Source: an uncultured Lachnospiraceae bacterium (GTDB lineage: Bacteria; Bacillota; Clostridia; Lachnospirales; Lachnospiraceae). From it: a stretch of 22,291 bases of DNA. The notes beneath the pieces were generated by a model. That model saw only the letters and a program-made list of their open reading frames with translations, was not told the origin of the DNA and did no database searches. This document shows, piece by piece, positions 14,937 through 22,291 of the stretch (within the stretch, counting starts at the first letter, position 1; each line of letters begins with the position of its first letter). The translations under genes were made by a program, and so were the position numbers. The stretch lies in the NCBI GenBank assembly GCA_945787485.1, contig CALZHV010000012.1, positions 1 through 22,291 of the forward strand, read 5' to 3'.

Positions 14937-15660
14937 TTTTTTCAGCTTTTTTATTTTTGTTGTCTATAATGCCATAACGTTCATTATGTTCTTCTCTTTG
15001 CTTATTAAGCTTAAATCTAAGTGCGGCATCTAAAATTGCACCGATTGCCGTACCTATACTAACCCCTGCAAGCATTCCTATAATATAATGATTGTTGCTG
15101 TATCCATAAATCGTTCCGAGTGCGATACCGCAACACATATATGTGGCAAGCCAGTTAGACTTTGGTCTCTGATACACCCAGAATCCCGGTTTTTCTTCTA
15201 CAAATCCAATTTCTGCATTTGCATTCTTTTCTGTTTTGCTAAAAGCCTTTTCTTTTAAAATAACGTAATTAATTTCACTCTCAAAGCTGAAAAAAACATT
15301 TATCAGTTCCTTCATGCCTTCTTTAAAATGCTTTACAAAATCCTCTTCATTTACTATCTCATAGCTTATCTCAAGCTCTTTGTTTTCATTTACTCCGTAA
15401 CATTGAATTGTTGCTATATCCTGTTTTGTTTTTTTATTGGAAATAATCCAGTTTGCGGTTTCTTTCCATTTTAAATTATTTTTCTTTTCTCCGTCTGACT
15501 TTTCAGCCTCGGCATATATTCTTGTATATACAGTTGAAAGTGAAAAAGTGTATTTATTTGTTTTTGCCTTTTTTTCGGCTTTCCTATCAGCTCTTTCTTT
15601 AGCCCTTTTCTCCTTGTCATCTGATTTATTGTTATTTTCCTTCAGTTTCTTTTCAGTCAT
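14923..15660 (-). CDS. Unrecognised charged protein with two membrane helices
   Basis: 245 residues; I do not recognise a family. The first 36 residues are almost all Lys/Glu/Asp/Asn/Arg (a mixed-charge tail). A globular part spans about 37-165. Two hydrophobic helices follow at about 170-187 and 191-213, rich in Gly (CCGIALGTIYGY, then IIGMLAGVSIGTAIGAIL), with spacing like a glycine zipper. A second charged tail closes the protein. Both tails should face the cytoplasm. It could be a small membrane scaffold or channel-like protein, but nothing in the sequence proves it. ATG at 15660 has GAGGAG upstream. It is divergent from the FapA-like gene. Confidence 0.75.
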   Translation of the reverse strand: MTEKKLKENNNKSDDKEKRAKERADRKAEKKAKTNKYTFSLSTVYTRIYAEAEKSDGEKKNNLKWKETANWIISNKKTKQDIATIQCYGVNENKELEISYEIVNEEDFVKHFKEGMKELINVFFSFESEINYVILKEKAFSKTEKNANAEIGFVEEKPGFWVYQRPKSNWLATYMCCGIALGTIYGYSNNHYIIGMLAGVSIGTAIGAILDAALRFKLNKQREEHNERYGIIDNKNKKAEKTDSK

Positions 15661-15736
15661 TTTTTCTCCTCTTGTATAAAACCTTATTAAGTACTATTTA
15701 TTTTCAATTAAACATCTTAAATTACATGTACCACTT

Positions 15737-15765
15737 ATTCTAGCATATTTGTTTTTTGTAAACAA
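15737..15765 (-). promoter_or_regulatory. Predicted promoter of the charged two-helix protein gene
   Basis: On the minus strand TTGTTT (15765-15760), 17 bp, TAGAAT (15742-15737). The leader would be about 70 nt. This divergent stretch also carries the promoter of the plus-strand FapA-like gene. Confidence 0.5.
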
Positions 15766-15800
15766 TGATAACGATTTTATTAAAAAAATATCATTTCACA

Positions 15801-15828
15801 TCAACATCACGCTTACTTATGCCGAAAT
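15801..15828 (+). promoter_or_regulatory. Possible sigma-D (FliA)-like promoter of the FapA-like gene
   Basis: TCAA (15801-15804), 16 bp, GCCGAAAT (15821-15828). The Gram-positive sigma-D consensus is TAAA, 14-16 bp, GCCGATAT, so 3 of 4 and 7 of 8 bases match. The start would fall near 15835, with AAGGAGGTG at 15852-15860. A sigma-A-like pair further upstream is weaker. Confidence 0.4.
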
Positions 15829-15866
15829 ATATAAAGAAGGAGCTTTTTTACAAGGAGGTGGTATGC

Positions 15867-17255
15867 ATGGAAAAGGATTGGGTTGTATTAAATATTGACA
15901 AACATCATATGTGGGTTTCTCTTACCTTAAAAGTTCCGGAGGGCGATGAAAATATATCATTTACATCCGAATTTATACATGCATATCTAAAAGAAAACGG
16001 TATTAGCTCAGGCATAAATGACGCCGCAATAAACGCATTGGTTGAAAGCGTTGCGTATGGTCAGGAAGTCATCGTCGCACGCGGAAAAGAAGCTATAAAC
16101 GGACGCGACGGTTTTTATCAATACCTGATTGCGCTTGAGGACGCAAAATCCAAGCCTGCTATCAATTCGGATGGCACTGTTGATTACTACAACTCTTTAA
16201 AGCTTGCCATGGTTGAGGAAAATGAGCTTTTTGCGATTTACATTCCTCCAACCTCCGGCGAATACGGATACACCGTTTTTTCTGAAATGTTACCGCCTGT
16301 AAAAGGAAAACCCGCTCCGAGGCTTAAAGGCAAAGGCTTTACCGTTAGTGAAGACGGTCGTGAATACAGAGCTTCCTTTGCAGGTCGAATATACATGAAT
16401 AACGACAGAGTCATCGTAGATAAAATATATGTTATCAAAGGAGATTTGGATATTGAGCACGGTAACATCAAATTTAACGGCGATGTCGAAGTTACCGGGG
16501 ATGTCAGAAGCGGTCTTAAGATAGACGCCGACGGAAACATTTTCGTTCACGGACATGTCGGTAGCTGCCAGCTTAATTCCGGCGGGAACATTACAATAAG
16601 AAAAGGTGTACAGGGGCGTGACAAATGCATTATTACCGCAAAGGGTGACATAGCAATAAGCTTTGTGGAAAGATGTACATTAAGTGCAGAAGGAAACATT
16701 TATGCGGATTCACTTTTAGACTGCAATGTTTCTTCAAAACAACAGATTTTTGTGACCGCAAAAAAAGGTGTTATTGTCGGAGGAAAAGTATTTGCCATGC
16801 ATGGAATAGTTGCAAAAAACGCCGGAAATGAACACGACGTTGCAACGATACTCCAGGCAGGTGTTATCCCTGAACACATCCGTCAGGCAAATGAAATTGC
16901 AAATCAGGTTAAAAAATACACTTCCGATATGGAGCTTCTCGACAAAAACTTAAAAGTTTCTGATGCAATAGAGGGTTGCAAGCGAACTAAACAAACCGAA
17001 GCAATCCGAATGAAAATAATTCGTGCGAAAGTCGTGGTAAACACCGAACTGAAAAAGCTTGAGGATCATCTGAATTATCTTAATGAACAAATAGAAAGAG
17101 CAAAATCCGAAGCCACCGTTGTAATTACCGGTACCGTTTATCCCGGTGTACGTGTATCCATGGGGCAGGAGCTATACATTGTTCAGGATGCATGTAAAGA
17201 TGTTATTTTCAAGTGCAAAAACCACCAAATTACAATGGAAGCCGGCAACAATTAA
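15867..17255 (+). CDS. FapA/DUF342-family beta-helix protein
   Basis: 462 residues. The N-terminal domain (about 1-165) contains the family's ENELFAIYIPP strand and PPVKGKPA motif. Residues about 165-320 are a right-handed beta-helix with repeated G-D/N-I turns: KGDLDIEHGNI, NGDVEVTGDV, ADGNIFVHGHV, GGNITIRKGV, KGDIAIS. A coiled coil follows (about 335-415), then a closing strand pair. DUF342 proteins are cytoplasmic; in Vibrio FapA was reported to influence flagellation through the kinase GlrK. The function in Clostridia is open. ATG at 15867 has AAGGAGGTG upstream; an in-frame ATG at 15765 would add a leader without a ribosome binding site. It is the only plus-strand gene in the window and appears less AT-rich than its neighbours by eye. 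Confidence 0.88.
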   Translation: MEKDWVVLNIDKHHMWVSLTLKVPEGDENISFTSEFIHAYLKENGISSGINDAAINALVESVAYGQEVIVARGKEAINGRDGFYQYLIALEDAKSKPAINSDGTVDYYNSLKLAMVEENELFAIYIPPTSGEYGYTVFSEMLPPVKGKPAPRLKGKGFTVSEDGREYRASFAGRIYMNNDRVIVDKIYVIKGDLDIEHGNIKFNGDVEVTGDVRSGLKIDADGNIFVHGHVGSCQLNSGGNITIRKGVQGRDKCIITAKGDIAISFVERCTLSAEGNIYADSLLDCNVSSKQQIFVTAKKGVIVGGKVFAMHGIVAKNAGNEHDVATILQAGVIPEHIRQANEIANQVKKYTSDMELLDKNLKVSDAIEGCKRTKQTEAIRMKIIRAKVVVNTELKKLEDHLNYLNEQIERAKSEATVVITGTVYPGVRVSMGQELYIVQDACKDVIFKCKNHQITMEAGNN

Positions 17256-17331
17256 AAATTAAATAAAATGAAAATCGGCAACAATAAAAATAAAATAACA
17301 TGAAGCCGGCAATACCCATAATATAAAATTC
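17235..17331 (+). repeat. Degenerate tandem copies of the 3' end of the FapA-like gene
   Basis: The last codons plus trailing A/T sequence (17235-17267, beginning atggaagccggcaacaat) are repeated at 17268-17299 (atgaaaatcggcaacaat) and, less completely, at 17300-17331 (atgaagccggcaatac). The units are 32-33 nt. The copies lie after the stop codon, so they are not translated as part of the protein. Confidence 0.65.
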
Positions 17332-17333
17332 TA

Positions 17334-17373
17334 AAAACCCCAATATCCATACTCAAACGGATATCGGGGTTTT
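17334..17373. terminator. Bidirectional intrinsic terminator between the FapA-like gene and sbcC
   Basis: The 15-bp arms aaaaccccaatatcc (17334-17348) and ggatatcggggtttt (17359-17373) pair with one mismatch around a 10-nt loop. Flanking A/T on both sides supplies a T-run in each direction, better on the minus strand. It lies 79 bp past the FapA-like stop and 10 bp past the sbcC stop. Confidence 0.85.
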
Positions 17374-17382
17374 AATGTTATG

Positions 17383-20300
17383 TCAACTGCACTGCCAGCT
17401 TATATGACTACCGTTATCATCTTTTGTAACAACTAACTGGTCATCAATTTCCTGTTTAAGCTCAGTTACATGAGATATGATACCAATTAATTTTGTACTT
17501 CCTGCCATTTCCTTAAGCACCTTTACTGCCTGACTACGCGAATAGTCATCAAGAGAACCAAAGCCTTCATCTATAAACATGATATCAAGATTAATAGCCG
17601 ACGAATTTGTCTGAATCAAATCGCCCATTCCCAAAGAAAGTGCCAATGCCGCCATAAATGACTCTCCGCCGGAAAGAGTTCTTATCTCTCTTTCTCTGCC
17701 CGTAACATTTGAATATACCATCAAATCAAGACCTTTGTTGCTTCCTGAACCGGCATCATCTATATTAACCATTCTAAGTTCAAACTGACCTGCTGACATT
17801 TCAAGAAATCTTGCATTAGCTGCCGCAAGAATCTTTTCCATGTAATATCTTTGAACAAATGTCTCCAAATCCATTCTTGAACCTGTAACCTTACCTGACA
17901 AAAGAGAATAAAGACGTTCTAATTTGTTGTGTTCTTCAAGTATAACTTTTCTGTCTTGTATATTACTGCACAACATTTTATAGGCCTTTTTGTTCGTCTC
18001 AAATGTTTGATTTATATTTTCTCTTGCCTGTGAAACAGACTTTACTTCATTTTCGGAAGCTTTACATTCTTCATCCATTTTATCCATATCAGGGCGCTTT
18101 TTATCCTTTAGGAAATTGTTTGCGTTATCATAAGTAGTTTTTGCCGCAGATTTCTTTTTATCAAAATCGGTGATAAGCTTCTCAATTGAAGCTGTATCCT
18201 TATCGTAATTATCAACAATTTCCTTCCATTCATCATAAGAAATACCGTTGTCTGCCACAAATGCATCATATTCGCTCTTATTTTTATTTAACAAAGCTTT
18301 CTTTTCAGGCAAACTGCCAGTATATTCATTGATTAAAACTTCAACATTATTCTTTGCCTTATTTAAACTATCAAGTCTTTTTTTAACCTGCTCATAGCTT
18401 TCTTTTTCTATTTTATATTTTTCTTCTTCTTTCTTAAGCTTTACGTTTGCTTCGTTTCTGTCAGCAAATACTTTTAAACCTTCCTGTGCTTTGATTGCCT
18501 GATTTATGCCTTCAAGCTCAGCTTTTTTATCATTATATTCTTTCTCTGAATGTTTAGCATTATCTTCAAGCTGCTTCTTTGATTGTACAAGCTCTTGTGC
18601 GTTTTTTCTTGTCTTTGCCAACAAATCTGCATCAGCTTTTCTTAATTCAACTACACACTTTTGTTCCTCATACCATTTGGTAAATGCCGCTTCTATTTCA
18701 TTAATATCCGCATCCTTTTTATTGATTATTTTATACTCAAATACACTTTCCTCAATATTATTAACAAGTTCATCATAAAGCTTATTCTTTTCGTCGCATA
18801 TTCCCTTGATAACATTTGCCTGTGAAGCGGCTTTTTCCCTTTCTTCTCTCACCTTACTTACTTTATTTTGCAATTTATCAAGCTTGCCCTTGCTTATATC
18901 TTCATCAAAATCAACAAAGGCATGTATGCTAGGGTGCTCTGTCGAACCACATACAGGACACTGTTCCCCCGGCTTTAATTGTTTAGCTAAAATACCTGCC
19001 TGTGCATCAAAAAACTTATTACTTTTTACTTCATATTCTTCATTTATGAGCTTATATTTTTCTGATATTTCCTGATATTTTTTTTGAATTTCTCCATAAG
19101 ACTTATTCTTTTCATCTATTTCCTTTTGAATTTTTCCTGCTTTGTTTATTTCAGCAAAAATTCTATCGCCTTCGGAAAGCTTGTTTTCTGCTTTTACAAG
19201 CAGTGCATCTGCATTTTGAAGTTCATCTATTTTTTCATTATAAGAATTTTCAAGAACCAATGCATCGTCAAGCTGCTTCTTACAGTCATTCATTTCCTTC
19301 TGTGCAGCATCAAGTTCTTTTGTTTTAGCCTGATGCTTGAGAATATTTTCATCGATTTTTTCAAACAGCTCCAAAGCATTTACAACAAGACTTTTTTGCT
19401 TATTGAATTCACCCGTTGCATTTTCATATATCTTATTTTTTTCCTGCTCATCAGCAACACATTGATTATAGTTTTCTATCAACTCAGGCAGCTCCTGCTT
19501 TGCTTCATCAAGCTTCTTTTCAATCTGATTAACTTCATTCTCACATTCAATATAATGCTCAAACAAAAGCTTTGCCTCATAAGATTTTGATATTTTTTTG
19601 ACAAGAATTCTTTTATTATCAATATCCGGTGCTTCCTCTTCACATGCTTCAAGCTCTGCCTTTGCCATATCTGCTTCAGCAAATCGTTCTTCAATTATTT
19701 TTGCTTCGTTCAAGGCATCTCTTTTTCCGAGATAGATTTTATTTTTTTCTTCGTATTTTTTATTTATTTCTTTTTTACTGTCTTCAAGATAAGTTAGCAA
19801 TTGTGAAACCTTATCCAATAAAGCTTCCATATCTGTGATAGACAGACTTTTTGCATTTATGATTTTATACTTTAACGCATTTATCTCGTCGCAAAACAAA
19901 AAATCATCAGGAGCATCTATATGATTTATTTCAGTCTGACACGCAGTTTTTATTTTTGACATATCGACTTCTTTTTCTTTTTTTCTTTTGGCAAATTCCT
20001 CAACAATCTGCTCATATATTTCAGTTTTAAAAAGTCTTCTGAAAATTAATTTTTTATCAGATGACCTTGCCCTTAATGAATCCATAAATTCACCCTGTGC
20101 TATCATTGCAACCTGCATAAACTGCGCTTTTGTAAGCCCAAGTATATCGACTATTTTTGCATCAGCTTCCTTTGCAGGATATGCCCTTCCGTCAGGCATA
20201 ATAAGTTCCACGCTTGGAGCTCCGTTTGTAAGACCGCCTCCACGCTTTGCCAATCTGATATGACTTGGCACTCTTGTAATTGTATACGTCTGATTATTTT

Positions 20301-20556
20301 CCTCAAATTCCAACGTTACATACGGTGACAAAGCTTCATCTACATACTGACTCTGAAAAATCATTCCTGACTTTTTGTTGTGCTCGGAGCTTGCTTCACC
20401 ATACAAAGCAAATACAATGGCATCAAATATCGTCGATTTTCCGGCTCCTGTATCACCTGTAATCAGAAAAAGATTTTGCCCCGGGCATGTGAAATCAATT
20501 ATTGTCTCTTTTCCATACGAGCCAAAAGACTGAATTTTCAATAATATTGGTTTCAT
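17383..20556 (-). CDS. sbcC: SbcC, ATPase subunit of the SbcCD DNA nuclease
   Basis: 1057 residues, the usual length. Walker A GDTGAGKS is at 34-41. Long Lys/Glu-rich coiled coils run from about 180 to 510 and 560 to 880. The zinc hook CPVCG (Cys533, Cys536) lies at the midpoint. The ABC signature LSGGES is at 961-966 and Walker B IMFIDEGFGSLD begins near 992. This is the Rad50-like half of the SbcCD complex, which uses ATP to open DNA ends, hairpins and protein-blocked ends for the SbcD nuclease. ATG at 20556 follows the SbcD stop by one base, with GGGGGTG upstream, so the pair is translationally coupled. Nothing in the frame suggests damage. Confidence 0.97.
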   Translation of the reverse strand: MKPILLKIQSFGSYGKETIIDFTCPGQNLFLITGDTGAGKSTIFDAIVFALYGEASSEHNKKSGMIFQSQYVDEALSPYVTLEFEENNQTYTITRVPSHIRLAKRGGGLTNGAPSVELIMPDGRAYPAKEADAKIVDILGLTKAQFMQVAMIAQGEFMDSLRARSSDKKLIFRRLFKTEIYEQIVEEFAKRKKEKEVDMSKIKTACQTEINHIDAPDDFLFCDEINALKYKIINAKSLSITDMEALLDKVSQLLTYLEDSKKEINKKYEEKNKIYLGKRDALNEAKIIEERFAEADMAKAELEACEEEAPDIDNKRILVKKISKSYEAKLLFEHYIECENEVNQIEKKLDEAKQELPELIENYNQCVADEQEKNKIYENATGEFNKQKSLVVNALELFEKIDENILKHQAKTKELDAAQKEMNDCKKQLDDALVLENSYNEKIDELQNADALLVKAENKLSEGDRIFAEINKAGKIQKEIDEKNKSYGEIQKKYQEISEKYKLINEEYEVKSNKFFDAQAGILAKQLKPGEQCPVCGSTEHPSIHAFVDFDEDISKGKLDKLQNKVSKVREEREKAASQANVIKGICDEKNKLYDELVNNIEESVFEYKIINKKDADINEIEAAFTKWYEEQKCVVELRKADADLLAKTRKNAQELVQSKKQLEDNAKHSEKEYNDKKAELEGINQAIKAQEGLKVFADRNEANVKLKKEEEKYKIEKESYEQVKKRLDSLNKAKNNVEVLINEYTGSLPEKKALLNKNKSEYDAFVADNGISYDEWKEIVDNYDKDTASIEKLITDFDKKKSAAKTTYDNANNFLKDKKRPDMDKMDEECKASENEVKSVSQARENINQTFETNKKAYKMLCSNIQDRKVILEEHNKLERLYSLLSGKVTGSRMDLETFVQRYYMEKILAAANARFLEMSAGQFELRMVNIDDAGSGSNKGLDLMVYSNVTGREREIRTLSGGESFMAALALSLGMGDLIQTNSSAINLDIMFIDEGFGSLDDYSRSQAVKVLKEMAGSTKLIGIISHVTELKQEIDDQLVVTKDDNGSHISWQCS

Positions 20557-20557
20557 G

Positions 20558-21709
20558 CTACACCCCCTTAACTGTATTTATTACATCCATAAGCAAATCC
20601 TTTTCATCATCCGTTATTCCTGCCGTATCCAAAAATACGTTGCAAAGTTCAAACGGATCCAGATCTTTTTCTTCTGCAATTTTATGTCCATAGTTTGCTT
20701 TTTCTACACATTCTCTCTTGATTTCCAACAGATTTGGGAATGCATTTCTCAGTCTGTCCTGCATATCTATAACATCCAAATCCACTTTATCCGTAAGCAC
20801 AACCGAAACATAATCATCGCCAGCCTGCTTTAAAGCTTCGTCCAATGTATCCCTGATAACCTTAACTTCACGCAAAGGAGCAAGCGGGATTACCGATGTA
20901 GAAACATTTCCTTTTTCTTTCATTTCGACAACTATAATGCCCTTTTTCTGTCCCTGCTCACTTACCGAGCATGCAAGCGGTGTTCCGCAATACCTGTAAA
21001 AATCACTACCCACTTTCATAGGCTTATGAATATGTCCCAAAGCAGCATAATCAAATTTCACAAGAACCTGCGAGCTTACTTCATCAATATTTCCGACTGT
21101 ACGTATTTCAGAATCCATTCTCTCTATCTCATCAGCTTTAACCCCCTTAGGTAAATAAAGCTGGTGACTTACAAGTACATTTCTTTCATTTGTATCGATA
21201 TTTTCACGTTCGATAAGCCTCTTTACACTTTCATTATATGAAAAATTATTGCCTTTTTCATCCGTTCCGACTATCTGCTTTACCATAGATGGTTTTACAA
21301 ACGGCAAAAGATAAAAATTAACCGCACCAAAAGCATCCTCCAAACGAACTTTTTCGATATGCTCATCAGGCTGCATAGGTGGATTTCCAATCATATAAAA
21401 ATTTTTACTCGCAAGAACACTTCTGAACAGATTTATTCTTGGTGCACTATCATGATTTCCGCTTATCATCATAACAGTAGCCTTTGGTACAGCTTTATAT
21501 AAAGCTCCCGTAAATTTGTCGAATATCTCACAGCTTTCCGCCGACGGAACAGCTTTATCATAAATATCCCCGGCAATAACAATCACATCCGGCTTTTCAT
21601 CAGATGCTTTTTCAACTATTTGATTTAAAATATATTCCTGGTCTTCTCTTAAATCTCTGTTAAAAAGCTTAAGACCTATGTGCAAATCGGATAAATGAAA
21701 AATCTTCAA
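20558..21709 (-). CDS. sbcD: SbcD, Mre11-like nuclease subunit of SbcCD
   Basis: 383 residues, normal length. The metallophosphoesterase ligands are in order: SDLHIG (Asp8, His10), GDIYD (Asp48), GNHDS (Asn85, His86), SHQ near 185 and GHIH near 223, all binding two Mn ions. The C-terminal capping domain (about 265-383) follows. It cuts DNA ends and hairpins together with SbcC. The start is TTG at 21709: translation begins K-I-F-H-L-S-D at the position expected for the family, GGGG lies eight bases upstream, and no ATG serves. It follows the FRG-domain gene by 61 bp, with no clear terminator between them. Confidence 0.96.
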   Translation of the reverse strand: MKIFHLSDLHIGLKLFNRDLREDQEYILNQIVEKASDEKPDVIVIAGDIYDKAVPSAESCEIFDKFTGALYKAVPKATVMMISGNHDSAPRINLFRSVLASKNFYMIGNPPMQPDEHIEKVRLEDAFGAVNFYLLPFVKPSMVKQIVGTDEKGNNFSYNESVKRLIERENIDTNERNVLVSHQLYLPKGVKADEIERMDSEIRTVGNIDEVSSQVLVKFDYAALGHIHKPMKVGSDFYRYCGTPLACSVSEQGQKKGIIVVEMKEKGNVSTSVIPLAPLREVKVIRDTLDEALKQAGDDYVSVVLTDKVDLDVIDMQDRLRNAFPNLLEIKRECVEKANYGHKIAEEKDLDPFELCNVFLDTAGITDDEKDLLMDVINTVKGV

Positions 21710-21770
21710 ATTAATACCCCTTTCTCTGTTACGGCACAGTCAACTATATATTGCATTTAATATTTATATT

Positions 21771-22291
21771 TTACCTTTCGTCGCTAAACCGCTCTGCTAT
21801 TTCCTTACATACCATATCCGTGTTATCAAGAAATAATAATTCCTTGCTTATTCCCAGCAATCGCAAATCGCGTCTTACCTGCTTCTTTATTCCGGAAGGG
21901 ACAATCAACCTTGCAATTATATTCTTATGATTCTTAGGAATTGCTTCTATCACCTTTTTCCCATCTACAATGGAATCTGTAAACAAAATATAACGTCCAC
22001 GCTGAATATTCTGTCTCAGACTATAGCTTGGTGCATACACAAACATAATGTCATCACTATCATTCGTAACAGGCTCTTTGGATTTATAACTTGCGCAAAT
22101 GGCATTTACTTTTGGATAATTTGCTATGTCAGAATCATTACTCTTAAAAATTATTACCTCTCCATCTTTTCCCACTGTATTTTCATCATCATGACAGGCA
22201 AAATATAGACCTACCAATGCATTTTCCGAAACATCCAGCAAACGTGTAGGTATACCATGATGCTGAAGCAAAGCCAACAGCTCTATCGGCT
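21771..22291 (-). CDS. FRG-domain protein, N-terminus cut by the window edge
   Basis: 173 codons are visible and the reading frame is open to the right edge, so the start and the first part of the FRG domain are missing. LLALLQHHGIPTRLLDVSEN near the edge, continuing ALVGLYFAC, is the FRG signature (H-x-G-x-P-T-R-L-L-D, then N-x-L-x-x-L-Y-F-A). The following IIFKS and VYAPSYSLRQNIQRGRYILF segments match the usual later part, in which an R-x-x-x-Q-x-G segment recurs. The biochemical activity of the FRG domain is not established, to my knowledge. These proteins are often found in accessory and defence-related regions. It lies directly upstream of sbcD in the same direction. The stop is TAA at 21771-21773. 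Confidence 0.85.
   Translation of the reverse strand, partial: PIELLALLQHHGIPTRLLDVSENALVGLYFACHDDENTVGKDGEVIIFKSNDSDIANYPKVNAICASYKSKEPVTNDSDDIMFVYAPSYSLRQNIQRGRYILFTDSIVDGKKVIEAIPKNHKNIIARLIVPSGIKKQVRRDLRLLGISKELLFLDNTDMVCKEIAERFSDER

Noticed and set aside
15765..15866. FapA-like protein starting at ATG 15765
   Set aside because: No ribosome binding site, and the added residues overlap the divergent promoter region; ATG 15867 has AAGGAGGTG.
19084..19590. 168-codon open frame on the plus strand rich in Phe/Ile/Leu
   Set aside because: Antisense to the coiled coil of sbcC; the hydrophobic composition comes from reading Lys/Glu codons backwards.

Overview
The window is AT-rich, densely packed and almost entirely coded on the minus strand. 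The family content is that of a low-GC Gram-positive Clostridia, most likely a Lachnospiraceae. It contains a Tad pilus locus without any outer-membrane secretin, a surface protein with SpaA/Cna-B-like repeats, an FHA protein of clostridial type, a TIGR01212 radical SAM enzyme and a FapA/DUF342 protein. The genus cannot be fixed from the sequence alone. Positions below are on the + strand; minus-strand genes read from high to low coordinates. Left half (about 1-11,100): a complete-looking type IVb (Flp/Tad) pilus operon on the minus strand. Transcription appears to start near 11,062 from a TTTACA / 18 bp / TATATT promoter. The order is tadV prepilin peptidase, tadZ, tadA ATPase, tadB, a large tadC, a 55-residue Flp pilin, a TadG-like DUF5702-type protein, a TadE-like minor pilin with a duplicated Cys-rich tail, a short TadE-like protein, an FHA-domain protein, and a secreted thioester/SpaA-like adhesin that runs off the left edge. 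The first genes overlap or abut. The pilin and minor-pilin part has longer spacers, and one of these holds a strong inverted repeat. The peptidase, ATPase and membrane platform would process and extrude the Flp pilin; the TadE/G-like proteins would be minor subunits. The FHA protein and the adhesin are additions to the core set. Middle (about 11,100-15,800): a 380-bp gene-free stretch holds the tad promoter, 13-nt direct repeats, a 37-nt inverted repeat and a long hairpin terminator. Beyond it are a DHH/DHHA1 phosphoesterase with its own promoter, a CPBP (CAAX-type) membrane protease, a radical SAM enzyme overlapping trmL (both probably tRNA wobble-base modification), and an unrecognised charged two-helix membrane protein. 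Right part (about 15,800-22,291): the only plus-strand gene is a FapA/DUF342 beta-helix protein. It is followed by degenerate tandem copies of its own 3' end and a bidirectional terminator shared with the converging sbcDC operon. SbcD and SbcC form the Mre11/Rad50-type DNA-end-processing nuclease. Upstream of sbcD, and truncated by the right edge, is an FRG-domain protein. No tRNA, rRNA, CRISPR array or transposase was recognised. The most unusual points are the Ig-like ectodomain inserted in TadC, the Cys-rich duplicated tail on a TadE-like pilin, the adhesin and FHA protein attached to the Tad operon, the repeat structures around the tad genes, and the overlapping trmL/radical SAM pair.
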